Part shown: piece after piece, positions 1 to 9,826 of the stretch | Layout of the letters: every line of letters starts with the position of its first letter | Numbering within the stretch: the stretch's first letter is position 1 | Origin: Epiperipatus broadwayi | Lineage: Eukaryota > Onychophora > Udeonychophora > Euonychophora > Peripatidae | Length of the DNA stretch: 64,000 bases | Assembly: GCA_028023455.1 (NCBI GenBank) | Contig: JAQFVV010000157.1 | Location: 1,178,001-1,242,000, forward strand | Reading direction: 5' to 3' | Program-made: the position numbers and the translations under genes | Notes under the pieces: model-generated | Seen by the model: the letters and a program-made list of their open reading frames with translations, nothing else | Databases searched by the model: none | What the model was told of the DNA's origin: nothing

Positions 1-1
1 T

Positions 2-319
2 AAAAAATTAACAAACTATTTTAGCCCGAAGCCATCTAGACTTGTAGCGAGATTAACTTTTAGAAATAGAAAGCAAGCCAGGGATGAAAAAATTAAAGAC
101 TATGATATAGTATTAAAACAGTTGGCAAAAAACTGTGATTATGGTGAATTTTTAGAACAAGCTTTGCTGGATCCATTATTGTGGGGAATGCACGATGAAA
201 GTTTGCGACTGAAGTTGTTAACGGAAAGCGACTTATCATATGAAGTGGCTATTAAAAAAGGAATAGCATATGAAGCAGTAATTGAGCAAGCAAGAGACCA
301 GCAAAATGGCAGTTTATAA
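2..319 (+). pseudogene. Ty3/gypsy Gag capsid fragment (5' cut by window edge)
   Basis: An open frame runs from base 2 to a stop at 317-319, about 105 codons, and is cut on the left by the window edge. Its translation has the layout of the Gag capsid region of K02A2.6-type Ty3/gypsy elements: a basic FRNRKQ segment, a DYDIVLKQLAKNCDYGEF helix, the LLDPLLWGM segment, and LLTESDLSYEVAIKKG followed by YEA. In the family this part packs into the virus-like particle that carries the element RNA. A zinc-knuckle region follows at once but in broken frames, so the copy is dead. The family assignment rests on motif order. The rest of the element lies left of the window. Confidence 0.75.
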
Positions 320-383
320 AATAGATCAAAGGCAGCAGCTGAAGAATGAAAATATAAAGAGAGAGACAATGTTAGCAGTGAAA

Positions 384-482
384 TGTTTCTGCTGTGGGTA
401 AAACTGATCATGTAGCTATTGCAAATGGATGAAAGAAAACTGTTTTAACTGCGGATTTAAATGATATTTAGCAGCTGTGTGC
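384..482 (+). pseudogene. Broken Gag zinc-knuckle pair (nucleocapsid)
   Basis: Two CCHC-like knuckles can be read with frameshifts and stops. The first is CFCCG followed by a stop and TDH-like residues. The second reads ENCFNCGFK, a stop, then YLAAVC, where the usual histidine is replaced by tyrosine. Nucleocapsid knuckles bind element RNA, and this order (capsid, then two knuckles) is normal for K02A2.6-type Gag. It supports the call for the preceding frame and shows the copy is inactive. Confidence 0.65.
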
Positions 483-974
483 AAAAAACCACATCAAACA
501 AAATATAATCCAGATACAGATGGTACAATGTATACCATTAACTATGTATCAACCAAGGGGAAAAGAATTGCCATGAGAGATAGGACCATTTCGCAAAGGC
601 AAAGAGAGATCATTAAATTACAAGAATTGGAGTCAAGGAACCAAGAATTAGCTATCATGCTTCAGAAAAAGATGCAATCTGAGCTACAACTCAACTTGCA
701 GTTACAAGAACTGAAAAGTTATAATTACAAATTACAAAATGAACTGAAAGAATATCAAGTAAGATTGAAGACTTCTAGACAATGAGTAACAGAATTAGAA
801 GGTACTGTAACCAATACAAGCATGGCTAGTCGACAATATGAACAGACGACTAAAGAACTATCAAAAGAAGTGCACAAATTAAAACTGGATGTTTATGAAT
901 TAAATAAATTAAAAGAAGAACTTGAACAACAAAATTCAGAACTTAGTGAAAAATTACAAAGCAAATTTTCATAA
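477..974 (+). pseudogene. Coiled-coil reading frame fused behind Gag
   Basis: The frame of the second zinc knuckle continues to 974 with a single internal TGA at 783-785. From about residue 40 it is rich in Leu, Glu, Lys and Gln with heptad-like spacing (IIKLQELESRNQELA, LQLQELKSYNYKLQNEL, KEELEQQNSELSEKLQ), which predicts a long coiled coil. In a complete gypsy element this position should hold the protease and then reverse transcriptase; neither is visible. The element may be a non-autonomous derivative carrying a captured coiled-coil sequence. I do not recognise the donor protein. The frame is much better preserved than the knuckles before it. Confidence 0.5.
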
Positions 975-1212
975 TGTCAGAGTTTTGAAAGATCGAATGA
1001 AGATTAAAAAAAGTGAACTTGCCATATCAGAATTATTCAAACAAATGGAACTACAAGAAAGGATGGCTGAAGGTGAAAGTGAAACAGATACTTTCAAGGA
1101 TTTTTTGGAAGAGCAGCAATCGTGGGACGGTGAGCTGCCAGAGACAAAACCGGGAACGGGGGGGAAACCCAGAGTTTCTCCAAGTGGGAGAAAAAAGCAC
1201 TCAAAGTGGTGA
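970..1212 (+). pseudogene. Continuation of coiled-coil/acidic region in a shifted frame
   Basis: After the stop at 972-974 another frame stays open to 1212. It begins with a further helical segment (RMKIKKSELAISELFKQMEL), passes through an acidic stretch (EGESETD), and ends in a basic proline/glycine-rich tail (GGKPRVSPSGRKKHSKW). It is probably the C-terminal part of the same captured frame after a frameshift near 960-970. It ends about 170 bp before the polypurine tract, so there is no room for pol between Gag and the LTR. Function unknown. Confidence 0.35.
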
Positions 1213-1384
1213 GGAAAAATAAGAGTTTACACAAATTTCAAGGTTATATCACTTAATCGGAAAAATCAAGTGTTTCTCCAAGCTGAAAAAGAGAAATCGC
1301 CCAGACCTGTATCGGATAAAAGAAAACCAAACCATGCAGATTAGATGATTATGAGTAACATAAATAAACTGTAACTTCTGGAGT

Positions 1385-2030
1385 GAGGGGAGGAAGTGTT
1401 GTATTCATTTGTTGAGAAATAAACAGTGAGTTTACTAGAGACAGTTTACTCCAGAAGTTTTCACTTATTTTAGTTGAAAGTAAAAATAATTTTAATGGAA
1501 AATAATTATAATTGAAAACAAGCTGTGGGGATTTATTTTTAATTGAAAATAAAAATAACTAATTATAATGGAAATAATTAGAATTAAAAACAAGTTGTGG
1601 GGATTATTTTTATCAGAGATGAAAATAACTTATTAAAGTTAAGAACAATCAAAATGGAGTTGGAAAACACGCGATTAAGATTTTGGAATGTAGCAGATAA
1701 GACTTAACAAAAGAACTCAGAGGGATATATAAACTGCTAGGGGGAAACATCGCGCACTTGTTACAGTTTTGTTAACAGAAGTTGGATACATAAAGCTGTT
1801 AAGAGCTATTTATGGCACAATGGTTAAGAGTTGTTTTTTTTCTTCAAAAAGAAATTTATTTAACAAATTTAATATGATTTACAAGTTACAATCAAGTGTA
1901 ATAGTTTGTATTGGAACTAAAGTTTATATTGGAACTTTGATCTGTGAGACGTTTAGGTTGTTCATGTGCCACAGTTGGGACCATCTCAATGTTTATAAAG
2001 TTCTCTTTTTGTGGGTGATGTTTGCCTAAT
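1385..2030 (+). mobile_element. 3' LTR of the gypsy element with polypurine tract
   Basis: A purine tract (GAGGGGAGGAAG, 1385-1396) is followed directly by TGTTGTATTC at 1397. This is the usual junction between polypurine tract and 3' LTR in this family. A TATA box (TATATAAA, 1726-1733) lies where the LTR promoter would be. A 12-bp inverted repeat (AACTTCTGGAGT at 1373-1384, its complement at 1448-1459) straddles the boundary. The right end of the LTR is not clear to me and is given approximately. The partner 5' LTR would be outside the window. Confidence 0.55.
1474..1611. repeat. ~68-bp direct duplication inside the LTR
   Basis: Two adjacent similar units occupy 1474-1540 and 1543-1611. Both begin TTGAAARTAAAAATAA and end with a CAAGYTGTGGGGATT block. 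Tandem duplications upstream of the TATA box are common in LTR U3 regions, where they may act as enhancer repeats. That role is inferred only. Confidence 0.6.
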
Positions 2031-2119
2031 ATAGCACAGGTTGTGCATATGCTATGATTTATATCTTGTAGTCATTTAGGGCTATTGTGTTGTTACATGT
2101 GGTTGAGTTGTCACTTATA

Positions 2120-2967
2120 CTATTGCTGCAGTATTGGAATCTCAAAGAGATTCCAAGTGTCATCAAAGGTGCTGTTGGAGGCAAGCATTTGATCTCTTTT
2201 CTTTATTTTGGTAATGGTGTCAATGAAGGTGAGAGCTGGGTTTCGACTTGAATCCTCAATGGCTAGTTGACAGCGTACCAGCCATAATGAGAATGTGAGG
2301 GAAATGGCCAGTCGGATCCAAGCATATGTTTTTGTGGTTAGGCATCTTTGAATAGAGGTGATCATGTTGTAGTTTATTTTAGAGTTAGAGTGAATTAACT
2401 GTCTGATGCAGTTGTACTTAGGGCATATGTTAATGATATGGTCAATTGTTTCCTCCTCTCGCTGACATTGGGGATCCAGGTTGCCATGGCTTCTTCTGTA
2501 TACTAGAAACGATCTAGTGGGAAGTGCATTAAGATTTAACTTTATCACAAAGTCAAGATATTTGGCTTCCAGGCTCCAGAGCCTAAATTGGGAGATGATT
2601 TTTTTATTTGTTATTTTAAGCCTGCAATCCTGTACTTGGCTGTGTGGGTGTTGTAGGCTATAGGCTTTCCAATAAGTTATTTTTGAATTGTATGAGGGTG
2701 GATTTCTATTAGTTAGGTTGGAGTAGTAGGCTGAGAGGGATAGGATCCAGTCCTGTTTATGTGGTGGCGGTCGATCTGTGGGGAGATTGTAGGAGCAAAT
2801 TCTAGATTGTCAAAAGTTAATGAGAGTTTGTGGATGAGATTATGAATTTTTTGCAGGGTGAAAGTTGAGACTGCATGGAGGGACAATCCGTTGAGCCTAG
2901 ATGGATGGCGCATCCCTCTAATGCTAATGGCGACTGTCTTGCCACCCCAAAAAATTTTAGAGCACAT
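2120..2967 (-). pseudogene. LINE C-terminal region with CxxC-H-C motif
   Basis: Frame 2967-2713 reads SKIFWGGKTVAISIRGM followed by RLNGLSLHAV, the WGGK...NGL segment found after the RT thumb in L1/Tx1-type proteins. Frame 2548-2120 holds DPQCQREEETIDHIINICP, a cysteine...HxxxxC arrangement near the protein end, as in L1-superfamily tails. About 165 bp between them have no frame, so at least one break lies there. The element's 3' end is near 2,110; I see no clear poly-A tail. Confidence 0.65.
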
Positions 2968-3137
2968 TGAGTTAAGTTTGTTTTCAAATTTTTTTGTTAA
3001 TTTAACAATTGGTAAGTAATAGTTGATTTTAGAAAAAAGGACTTTGTTTAATATGGTTACCTTTCCATGCAGTGAAAGGTATATTTTGGAGAGAGATGTT
3101 GTTATTTTATTAGCTGAATTTAATATGTCATTTTGAA

Positions 3138-3686
3138 TTAGTGAGGTGATGGTGGCTGGGGATTTATAAAATGGTATTCCAGGAAGTTTTGCGGCTCACC
3201 CAGAAAGGTGCTGTTGATTCTTTTTCCAGTTGCAATTTTCCATGTCGCCGATTTTTGGAGGTTAAAGGTAAGTTTATATTGAGAAGTGTATTTGGTTAGT
3301 ATTTTGTAGAGGAGAGGAAGGTATTTGTGTGAAGGTAATGTTATGAATATATCATCCATGTATGCCAGTACTCCTACTTCTTTCTTTAGACAGGGCACAT
3401 AGACGCCAGGCAGTTGCTTTTGGATGTCGAGGAGAGGGTTAATGTATGCTGCAAATAGGAGAGCACTGAGGGGAGAGCCCTGTGGAATGGAGAGTGTAGG
3501 TTTGAAGCAACTGGAAGTGTTTCCATTTAGAGATATCATTATTTGGCGGTTACTGAGCAGGTTGTCAATGATTTGTAGGAAGGGATTAGGTACGGAGTAT
3601 TCTGCTAGTGTTTTGAGAAGAATATTGGTCCTGACAGAATCAAATGCTGCAGCTATATCAAGTTGTATGGCAATTGGTTTTGTCAA
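3138..3686 (-). pseudogene. LINE reverse transcriptase palm with YMDD box
   Basis: A 182-codon frame with consecutive RT motifs: IQLDIAAAFDSVRTNIL (block A, catalytic Asp), SIPQGSPLSALLFAAYINPL (block B), and GVLAYMDDIFITLPSH (block C, catalytic Asp pair). Block B with SPLSALLFA resembles L1 and Tx1 lineages. The methionine in YMDD is unusual for metazoan LINEs and is shared by the copy near 33 kb. The frame shows no stop across the palm, so this part is the best preserved section of the element. Confidence 0.85.
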
Positions 3687-4251
3687 ATTGGTTTTGTCTT
3701 TTTGTGAGTCCTAAGGTAGTTTACAAGGGTTTTAACTTGGGCCATGGCTAGGATGGTGGATGAACCTTTTTTTGCATATTGTGCATTGGAAAGGTGTTTT
3801 AGTATGCATTCTTGGATTGAGTCTTTTATAATGGACTCTATGATTTTTATCATGAGGGGGTCATTGAAATTGGTCAAAGACTTGAAAGTTCTGTTGGAGG
3901 TTTGTTCTTTTTGAGGAAGGGAACCATTGCTATAGGGTAGAGGTTTGGAATGCTTTTCCTACCCTCGGCCAAATAGTCAATCATTTGTGCTATTATTGGA
4001 ATAGAGAACTGGCTAAGATGAGAGATGAGAAAATGAGGAATGCCATGAATGCCTGGATGTATTCTGTCTGGAAGTGATGCTAATTTGTTGTGTATTATTT
4101 TGTGTGTGATATTGTGAGGGTCTGCAGTTTCAGGTTCATTCCAGGTGGTTGTTGGTTGTTCTGGCTCAGCTTGTAGGGAGTCTTGGAAGTGTTGTTTGAT
4201 TCCCTCTATCATTTGCAGTCCAATCCAGGATTGACCTTTGTGAGTGATCAT
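3683..4251 (-). pseudogene. LINE reverse transcriptase, fingers region
   Basis: Two minus-strand frames (4251-3874 and 3877-3683) that overlap by a few bases out of phase. The first holds LPDRIHPGIHGIPHFLI, which corresponds to the APGxDGI RT motif, and YPIAMVPFLKK, the motif leading to RT block 1. The second has FNDPLMIKIIESIIKDSIQ and SNAQYAKKGSSTILAMA, matching the QxGF-type region before the palm. Together they cover the N-terminal RT blocks with one frameshift near 3,875. Confidence 0.7.
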
Positions 4252-4308
4252 GTTTGGTACCTTTTTATTTTTTGTAGTTCCAAGAGCCCAGCGAATGTAT
4301 CCTCGAGT

Positions 4309-4761
4309 CTAACAGCACTGACACTCCAGGTATAGCTTAGCTCTTTTGATGGAGAGGTATTCGGCAAGTTTTATTTGTTTATTTTTGTATTGTAGTTTGA
4401 GTGCTATTATATTTTTGATGTTTGAAGTATTACTTGGGATTTCACTGAGTTTGGTGTTTATTTCCATTAAATCCTTCAGCAATCTTACTGGACCTTTGAG
4501 TTTCCGAGTGTAATTGCTAATTAGAGATTGCAGGATCTCAATGAATGAAAACCAAGCAACCTCTGCGGGAGTTATTAAGATATTTATTTTGTGGAAGTAA
4601 ATGTAGGCTTCAGAGATGATAGCTTCTGTTGTTGTTGTGCGTGTGATCATACGTATTGTTTGTGGGCTGGATTCTCCAGTATATAAAAGTCTTATCTGGT
4701 GTGATATCGATGAGTTGTGCAAGGTGATCTGAGAAGGATGTAATTTGTAGCTTTGCTTCAA
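4309..4761 (-). pseudogene. LINE linker between endonuclease and RT
   Basis: A 150-codon frame overlapping the endonuclease end in another phase. It starts with the tail of the endonuclease (QITLHNSSISHQIRLLYT) and continues through a helical stretch typical of the endonuclease-RT linker (TPAEVAWFSFIEILQSLI, LKDLMEINTKLSEIPSN, IALKLQYKNKQIKLAEY). It has no catalytic motif. It ends at a stop at 4309, and the RT fingers resume from 4251. Confidence 0.6.
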
Positions 4762-5398
4762 TTTGAAAATGTAGCTCAGGAGGGTAGTAGAACAGATCTA
4801 TCAGAGTTCTGGTATTCTGAGTATAGAAGGAGAAAGATCCTGGAGGTAGAAATCCCTCCCCGCACTTGAGTGTTTTGTTAATTAGGTGTAGGTATTTGTT
4901 GTTGAAGTTGGTGTAACTGATATTAAAGTCACCGAGCAGCAGAATAGGGGCTGGGTTAGAGTGTAGGACCATGTTGATTGTCTGTACTATGTAGTGGTAG
5001 TTGGTGGTTGAGTTTTGGGTATAAATGAATACAATGTTTAAAATAAAATTGTTATAGTTAACTTTGATTATCATTATGTTATTATCAAGATACAGGATAT
5101 TAAAGTCATTTGGTGGTGATTTTCTATTTATAATAATACCTATCCCTCCGGAGGCTGTGAGAGCTGTGGAGACTTTTAGAAAGCCATAGTTTTCAAGCCC
5201 TTCAGTAATTGTGTAGCTTGAGTTTACATGGTATTTTGTTTCTGCCATCAGGAATATGTGAGGAGAGTTGGAGTTTATCCATTGCCTGATGGCATGTATG
5301 CATTGGAGAGAGTTAAGGCCTCTCACATTAATGCTTACTATTTTGATTGACATAATTGTTGTATTATCTTTGGAGCATTGTACGAGTGTACTGTGCAT
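4610..5398 (-). pseudogene. LINE endonuclease domain (EEP family)
   Basis: A 262-codon frame with the exonuclease-endonuclease-phosphatase pattern: ISINVRGLNS near the N-terminus, FLMAETK (catalytic Glu), SGGIGIIINR, LLLGDFNISY (the GDFN box), LIDLFYYPP, and a terminal SFSDHLAQLI with the catalytic Asp-His pair. The enzyme nicks target DNA to prime reverse transcription in this family. The endonuclease reads to about residue 230, after which the frame departs; the next LINE frame overlaps out of phase, marking a frameshift near 4,740. Confidence 0.85.
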
Positions 5399-5559
5399 TA
5401 CTAATTTTGTTTGTGGATGTTATTGTTCTCGGAGTGGTGAGGACCAATCCGCTATGAAATCATTTGATTTGTTTGTGTATTCAAGAAGTGTGACTTTTTC
5501 TTGGCTGCTAAGTAAGTGTTGTTGCAGCTGAGTTTCATATATTTTAGCTATAATTCTTT

Positions 5560-6165
5560 GTGCTTGTTTATGTTATTGATCGGATTGTAAGTGGTTTTTT
5601 TACCCCTCTGAAAAAGTTAGGGGTGAAGACATTACAATAAGGTAAACTGTATTTTTGATTACATGATTATTTACGTTTAGTTTCTTTATAAGTTATCAAT
5701 TTAAATTTACAAATATCTTGCTTCATGTAGATTAGATAAACTTTCTATTTACACACTTTAGTTTAACATATAATTTTATTTCATCAAAACAGTTCAAACC
5801 ATTAAACTAAATCTAACTTTTTAAAACGCTCTTATCCTGCCTGTGTTTCTGTTAATAGGTTCACATTTTTTAATTAACAATGAAAAAAAAAATGGTTTCC
5901 ATTTCGAACTCAATCTCACAGACTTCCCAAGAAAACTCCTTAACAACTAACTGATCCAATGAAAATATTACATTTGTAGAATAAAATTTTGTTTGTATTG
6001 ATTTCATTATTAAATTAATTAAAATAATATATATATATCTGATGGAAATATTAAATTTGTAGAATTTAAGGTATACTTAATTAAAAAGTCAATACATAAA
6101 TATTTTTATATAATAGATAATCACATAATATTTAAATTTAGAATTTGTTTTTTAGAAGGCTATTT
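5560..6165. other. AT-rich stretch, nothing recognised
   Basis: Low-complexity AT-rich sequence between the LINE and the next foldback, with short poly-A and AT runs. I see no frame, splice-flanked segment or repeat structure in it. Confidence 0.5.
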
Positions 6166-6169
6166 TTTA

Positions 6170-6720
6170 TTTTCAGTCTTATTATTAAATTATAATTTTT
6201 GTCATTTTTTTTTTTTTTTTTGTAGTTTTAATCATTTTTTAAAATACGATGTAAAAAGATTTGTTTTTAAATAATGCGTTTATGTAAATAGCCGACTAAA
6301 AAGTATAAAAATCAAAATAATCCATTTCTCTTTTAATTTGCCATTTATGGAAAATGTCAGAGATCTTAAGAATCTAGGCTTGTTATAAAACAATTGGAAA
6401 TTGCAGGAACATTGTCATTTTATAAATGTATTGACAATATTCCTGCAATTTCCAATTGTTTTATAAAAAGTATATTTTCTAAGAATGTCACATTAACCAA
6501 AAAGTGGATTCCTTTATTATTTTTCTACTTTTTAGTTCGCTATTTACATAAAATCATTATTTTTTTAAAAAAATTATTTTTTGTTTTTTTTTTTTTACAT
6601 TTCATTTTCTTTTTATTTCTCTTAGCAAATTGTTTTAAAATTATTTTTTTCAATAAGTTTTTAGAACTTTTAAAAATTCAACTGGAATTTTATTAATCCC
6701 TTAAGTCTTTTTTTTTTTTT
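6170..6720. repeat. Long foldback (inverted repeat) centred near 6,425
   Basis: The inner arms are nearly perfect complements: TTATAAAACAATTGGAAATT and the following bases (from about 6,384) mirror the segment ending near 6,468. Outward, the arms remain recognisably complementary for about 200 bp: the left AAATAGCCGACTAAAAAGTA (near 6,285) mirrors the right TACTTTTTAGTTCGCTATTT (near 6,535). There is no coding capacity beyond chance frames. It resembles a foldback or MITE-type element, or an inverted duplication. No clear target-site duplication was found. Confidence 0.7.
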
Positions 6721-9143
6721 TTAGATTTAATCATTGCACCTTCTTCAGTGATTTATTTAATATTCATCTACTTTCCTTTTTTTACTTAAAACAGGTGTAA
6801 TTATATTGTTCTTATTATCTAAATGACATTTTAATTTTTTTTACGGTGCAATTATTTGATTTCTACTAATTTGTTTTTCATCTTAACAATAAATCTACTA
6901 TGTACTAAATCAATTTGAGTATTTATTTTTCAATTAAACCATTGTTAGACTTTCTTGACTGTCATCCAATAAATCAGTAAAATGTGAACCTCCAACTGAA
7001 ATATCAAATGCAGTTTTGAAATTATTTTGTGGTAAATGTAATTGCTTTTTTGCCAGTGCAAGAAAGGCTTTACATTGAATGTTTAAGAAGAAAATAATTG
7101 ACAATTCAAAAAAAAAATGTGAACAGAGCATTGCTCTTTTTCTGAAGTTCTGGAATATCTAGGTATCACCATGATGTTAGGTTGTTTTTTTTTTTTTTAG
7201 AGATACTTTATGTTAGACATAGACATTATTATCTTTATGTATCATATATGAATGTATTATACTTTTCTATTTTAAACTTATCATTTTATTATTATCAAAG
7301 GCTGCTAAATATCAATTGTTTACATAGATTCTTTTTAATGTTTAAAATAATTCCCATATGTTTTATTGCTGTTTATTTTTCATCTTATTATTTATCTATA
7401 ACTTATTTTTTTCTTTTTTATTTCTTTAAACACAATTACAATTTTACAGTTACTAAACTGTAACCTGAATTTGAAAAATTCAGAATCTATCTTAAATCTC
7501 TCTAGAGTTTTTTGTATATAAACAGCTTCTTATGATCACTAATTTATGTTTAATAACAATCATATAAATTTTTATTGCACTTTTAATAATCTACAGCATC
7601 ATGACATTTTAGTTTTTATTGTTTACAGAATATGCTGAAAGGGGTGATGTGACATTGAATAGTTGAAAATATACTTATAGTTAGATCTTTGGGGGGGGGG
7701 GGTCATCAATCACATCATAAATTTGTGACTTTTTGATTACAAATGTTCTGTTTGTGAAGATCATTAATTCATTTTGATGGACAATGGAAAGATAACATAT
7801 TTTATGATTTGTGTATGTATATTTTAGGGTTATAATTTTTCATAATGCTTGCTACTTTTTCTTAAGCATTAACTTCCAATCACATTTTAAGTTTTTATAT
7901 CCATTTTTTTATAAACATATTCATCACTTTTTAATTTGTTCAATCTTGAAAGATTAAAAATTTTTATGACTTTACATACTTGCATTGCAGCTAATTTGGA
8001 AATAAATGCATGTAGGTCTGATTTTTTTTTTTTTTTTTTCACATGCTTATAAACTAACCAACTTTCTGTTCGATATTTCTTACCATTTTCTTAAGACCAT
8101 GTCTGCTAAATGAAACATTTATTTTACACCTAATTTGGAATTTCAATTTGATTCCTTTTAAATTTATGCAGATTTGACATTTCTTTGCTCATGCTAATGA
8201 GCTGATTTCAAATTTCTATTTTTTATTTTATTTTTTTTTCAAATTTCTGTAAGATTTTTTACTTATTTTTTAAAGACACAAAATCTTTTAATGATATGTA
8301 TTATCATGTTTTTTGTACGTTAGGTAATTAACTGTTATAACTTAGCAAATGCTTAGACAATTAACAATAGAACAGGTTTTTTTTTTGACATTACAAATAA
8401 TTATTTTAATGGGCTAAGTCCTTTCAATACTAAATGTATTGTAATTATAGCATTATACAATTAAAGTTCGTTAAACTCTTATTTTAAAGTTGCTTTGTTA
8501 TTGTTAATTGAATTAGCATAAAATTGAATTTCTATAATTAATTTACATTCCAATAAATATAAAGAAGTTATAAATAGTCAAAATAAGAGTCATAGATCAC
8601 ATGACCCTATCTCTTAAGCTTGTAATTTATAAACAATGAGGATTGCCAATTTTTTGGAAATGAATGCTAATTTCTTTTTTATTTATGGTGTGCATATCTT
8701 TGGCTATGCTTCTTTCACCTTATTTTTTCCCGTCATATCTCTCAGAGTAAACAATGTCAGCACTAGAGAGATCAAAAATGTGGCCTGGCTGTAGCCAATT
8801 CAACAATATTGATGAGTGTCCACTGCCTTTCTTAATCCGTTGTATAGGTAATTAGGCTGTCCCAGTCTTGTGAACAGGTTAGCTCTTGTTTCTCTGTAGT
8901 AATACTGTTAATATTTCAGTTGTTCCTATTATTTTGTTCAACTCTTATAAAATGTCCAAATGCTATACGATATATCAAATTGTCTTTTTACTAGTAGAAG
9001 CATTATATTTTTTTTTACAATTAACCATTTTCATATTTATTATTATTACTGGCATTAATAAAATTTTAAAAGATGAAGTCCTTAAATTTTTTTCCCTAAA
9101 TGTTAAAAATTTGTAATTTTGTTTAAGGCATTTTATTCCACAG

Positions 9144-9242
9144 TTTTATCTTACAAGTGACCATCTGGTTGACAAGCTGACTTATTTCGCTGACATGAAA
9201 GCAAAGCAGTTACTGTCACATAGAAGAAAAATAATTGCATGA
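9144..9242 (+). other. Exon-like segment of unknown identity
   Basis: A pyrimidine-leaning stretch ending in CAG at 9141-9143 is followed by 33 codons open to a TGA. They read FYLTSDHLVDKLTYFADM and then KAKQLLSHRRKIIA. Codon balance and base composition differ from the AT-rich flanks, which makes a terminal exon or an old retrocopy fragment possible. I do not recognise the protein, no upstream partner exon is visible, and chance is a real alternative. Confidence 0.2.
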
Positions 9243-9765
9243 AGTTTTAATTTAAGCAAATACTTAAAAATAGAACTAAGTTGCATTAAATAACTAAAAG
9301 TTACCATTTTTATAGAAGACGATTAGTACTCAAAATTAATTTTATGCATTTTAAATTTTGCTCAGAAGTTCATTATACTTTATTTTTCTTATGTTATTTT
9401 ATTTTTTATGAATATTTAAATTATTAAAACAAAACAAAAATAGTGTCCTTGTTATAACTGAACATGATTCTATGTCTGAAATTTGTTTTAAATTGTATGG
9501 GGAACAATTAATTAATTCATAATACGTTTAGATGAAAAATTAGATTATCATCCCAGAAAAGGAGAGAGATTTTATGATTATTTTTATAACTCAGAATTTA
9601 GTCTACTATTAATAGTATATAGGTTTTTAAAAACTTTTTTATTGTCACAACCTATTTTTTATTACTTTGGTGAATATTTATATATATTAATAGAAGTTTG
9701 ATAAATAGTTGAGCAAATAGATGGAAGTGTCAGTAAGTAGGTAGATTTATCTGTTAGTAATATAT

Positions 9766-9826
9766 AGATAGGTATATTTATACATACAATAAAATAGATA
9801 GGTATATTTATACATACAATAAATAG
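9766..9826. repeat. 31-bp tandem duplication
   Basis: Two nearly identical copies of AGATAGGTATATTTATACAT plus about 11 following bases lie back to back. It is a simple local duplication with no visible function. Confidence 0.8.

Larger units (their letters stand above)
2110..5400 (-). mobile_element. Nearly full-length L1/Tx1-like LINE (degenerate)
   Basis: On the minus strand, frames in order encode an apurinic-type endonuclease, a linker, a reverse transcriptase and a C-terminal CxxC...H...C region. This is the order of L1-superfamily non-LTR retrotransposons. Several frameshifts separate the frames, so the copy is inactive. No ORF1 is seen upstream (beyond 5,400), which suggests 5' truncation or loss. 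Two further copies of related LINEs lie at about 12.5-14.6 kb and 32.8-34.5 kb. The clade call is tentative; the catalytic box is YMDD rather than the more usual YADD. Confidence 0.75.

Noticed and set aside
1013-1222. Second plus-strand frame overlapping the coiled-coil tail
   Set aside because: It is a shadow of the longer frame at 922-1212 in another phase.
3424-3714. Plus-strand frame across the LINE reverse transcriptase
   Set aside because: Antisense shadow of the RT palm.
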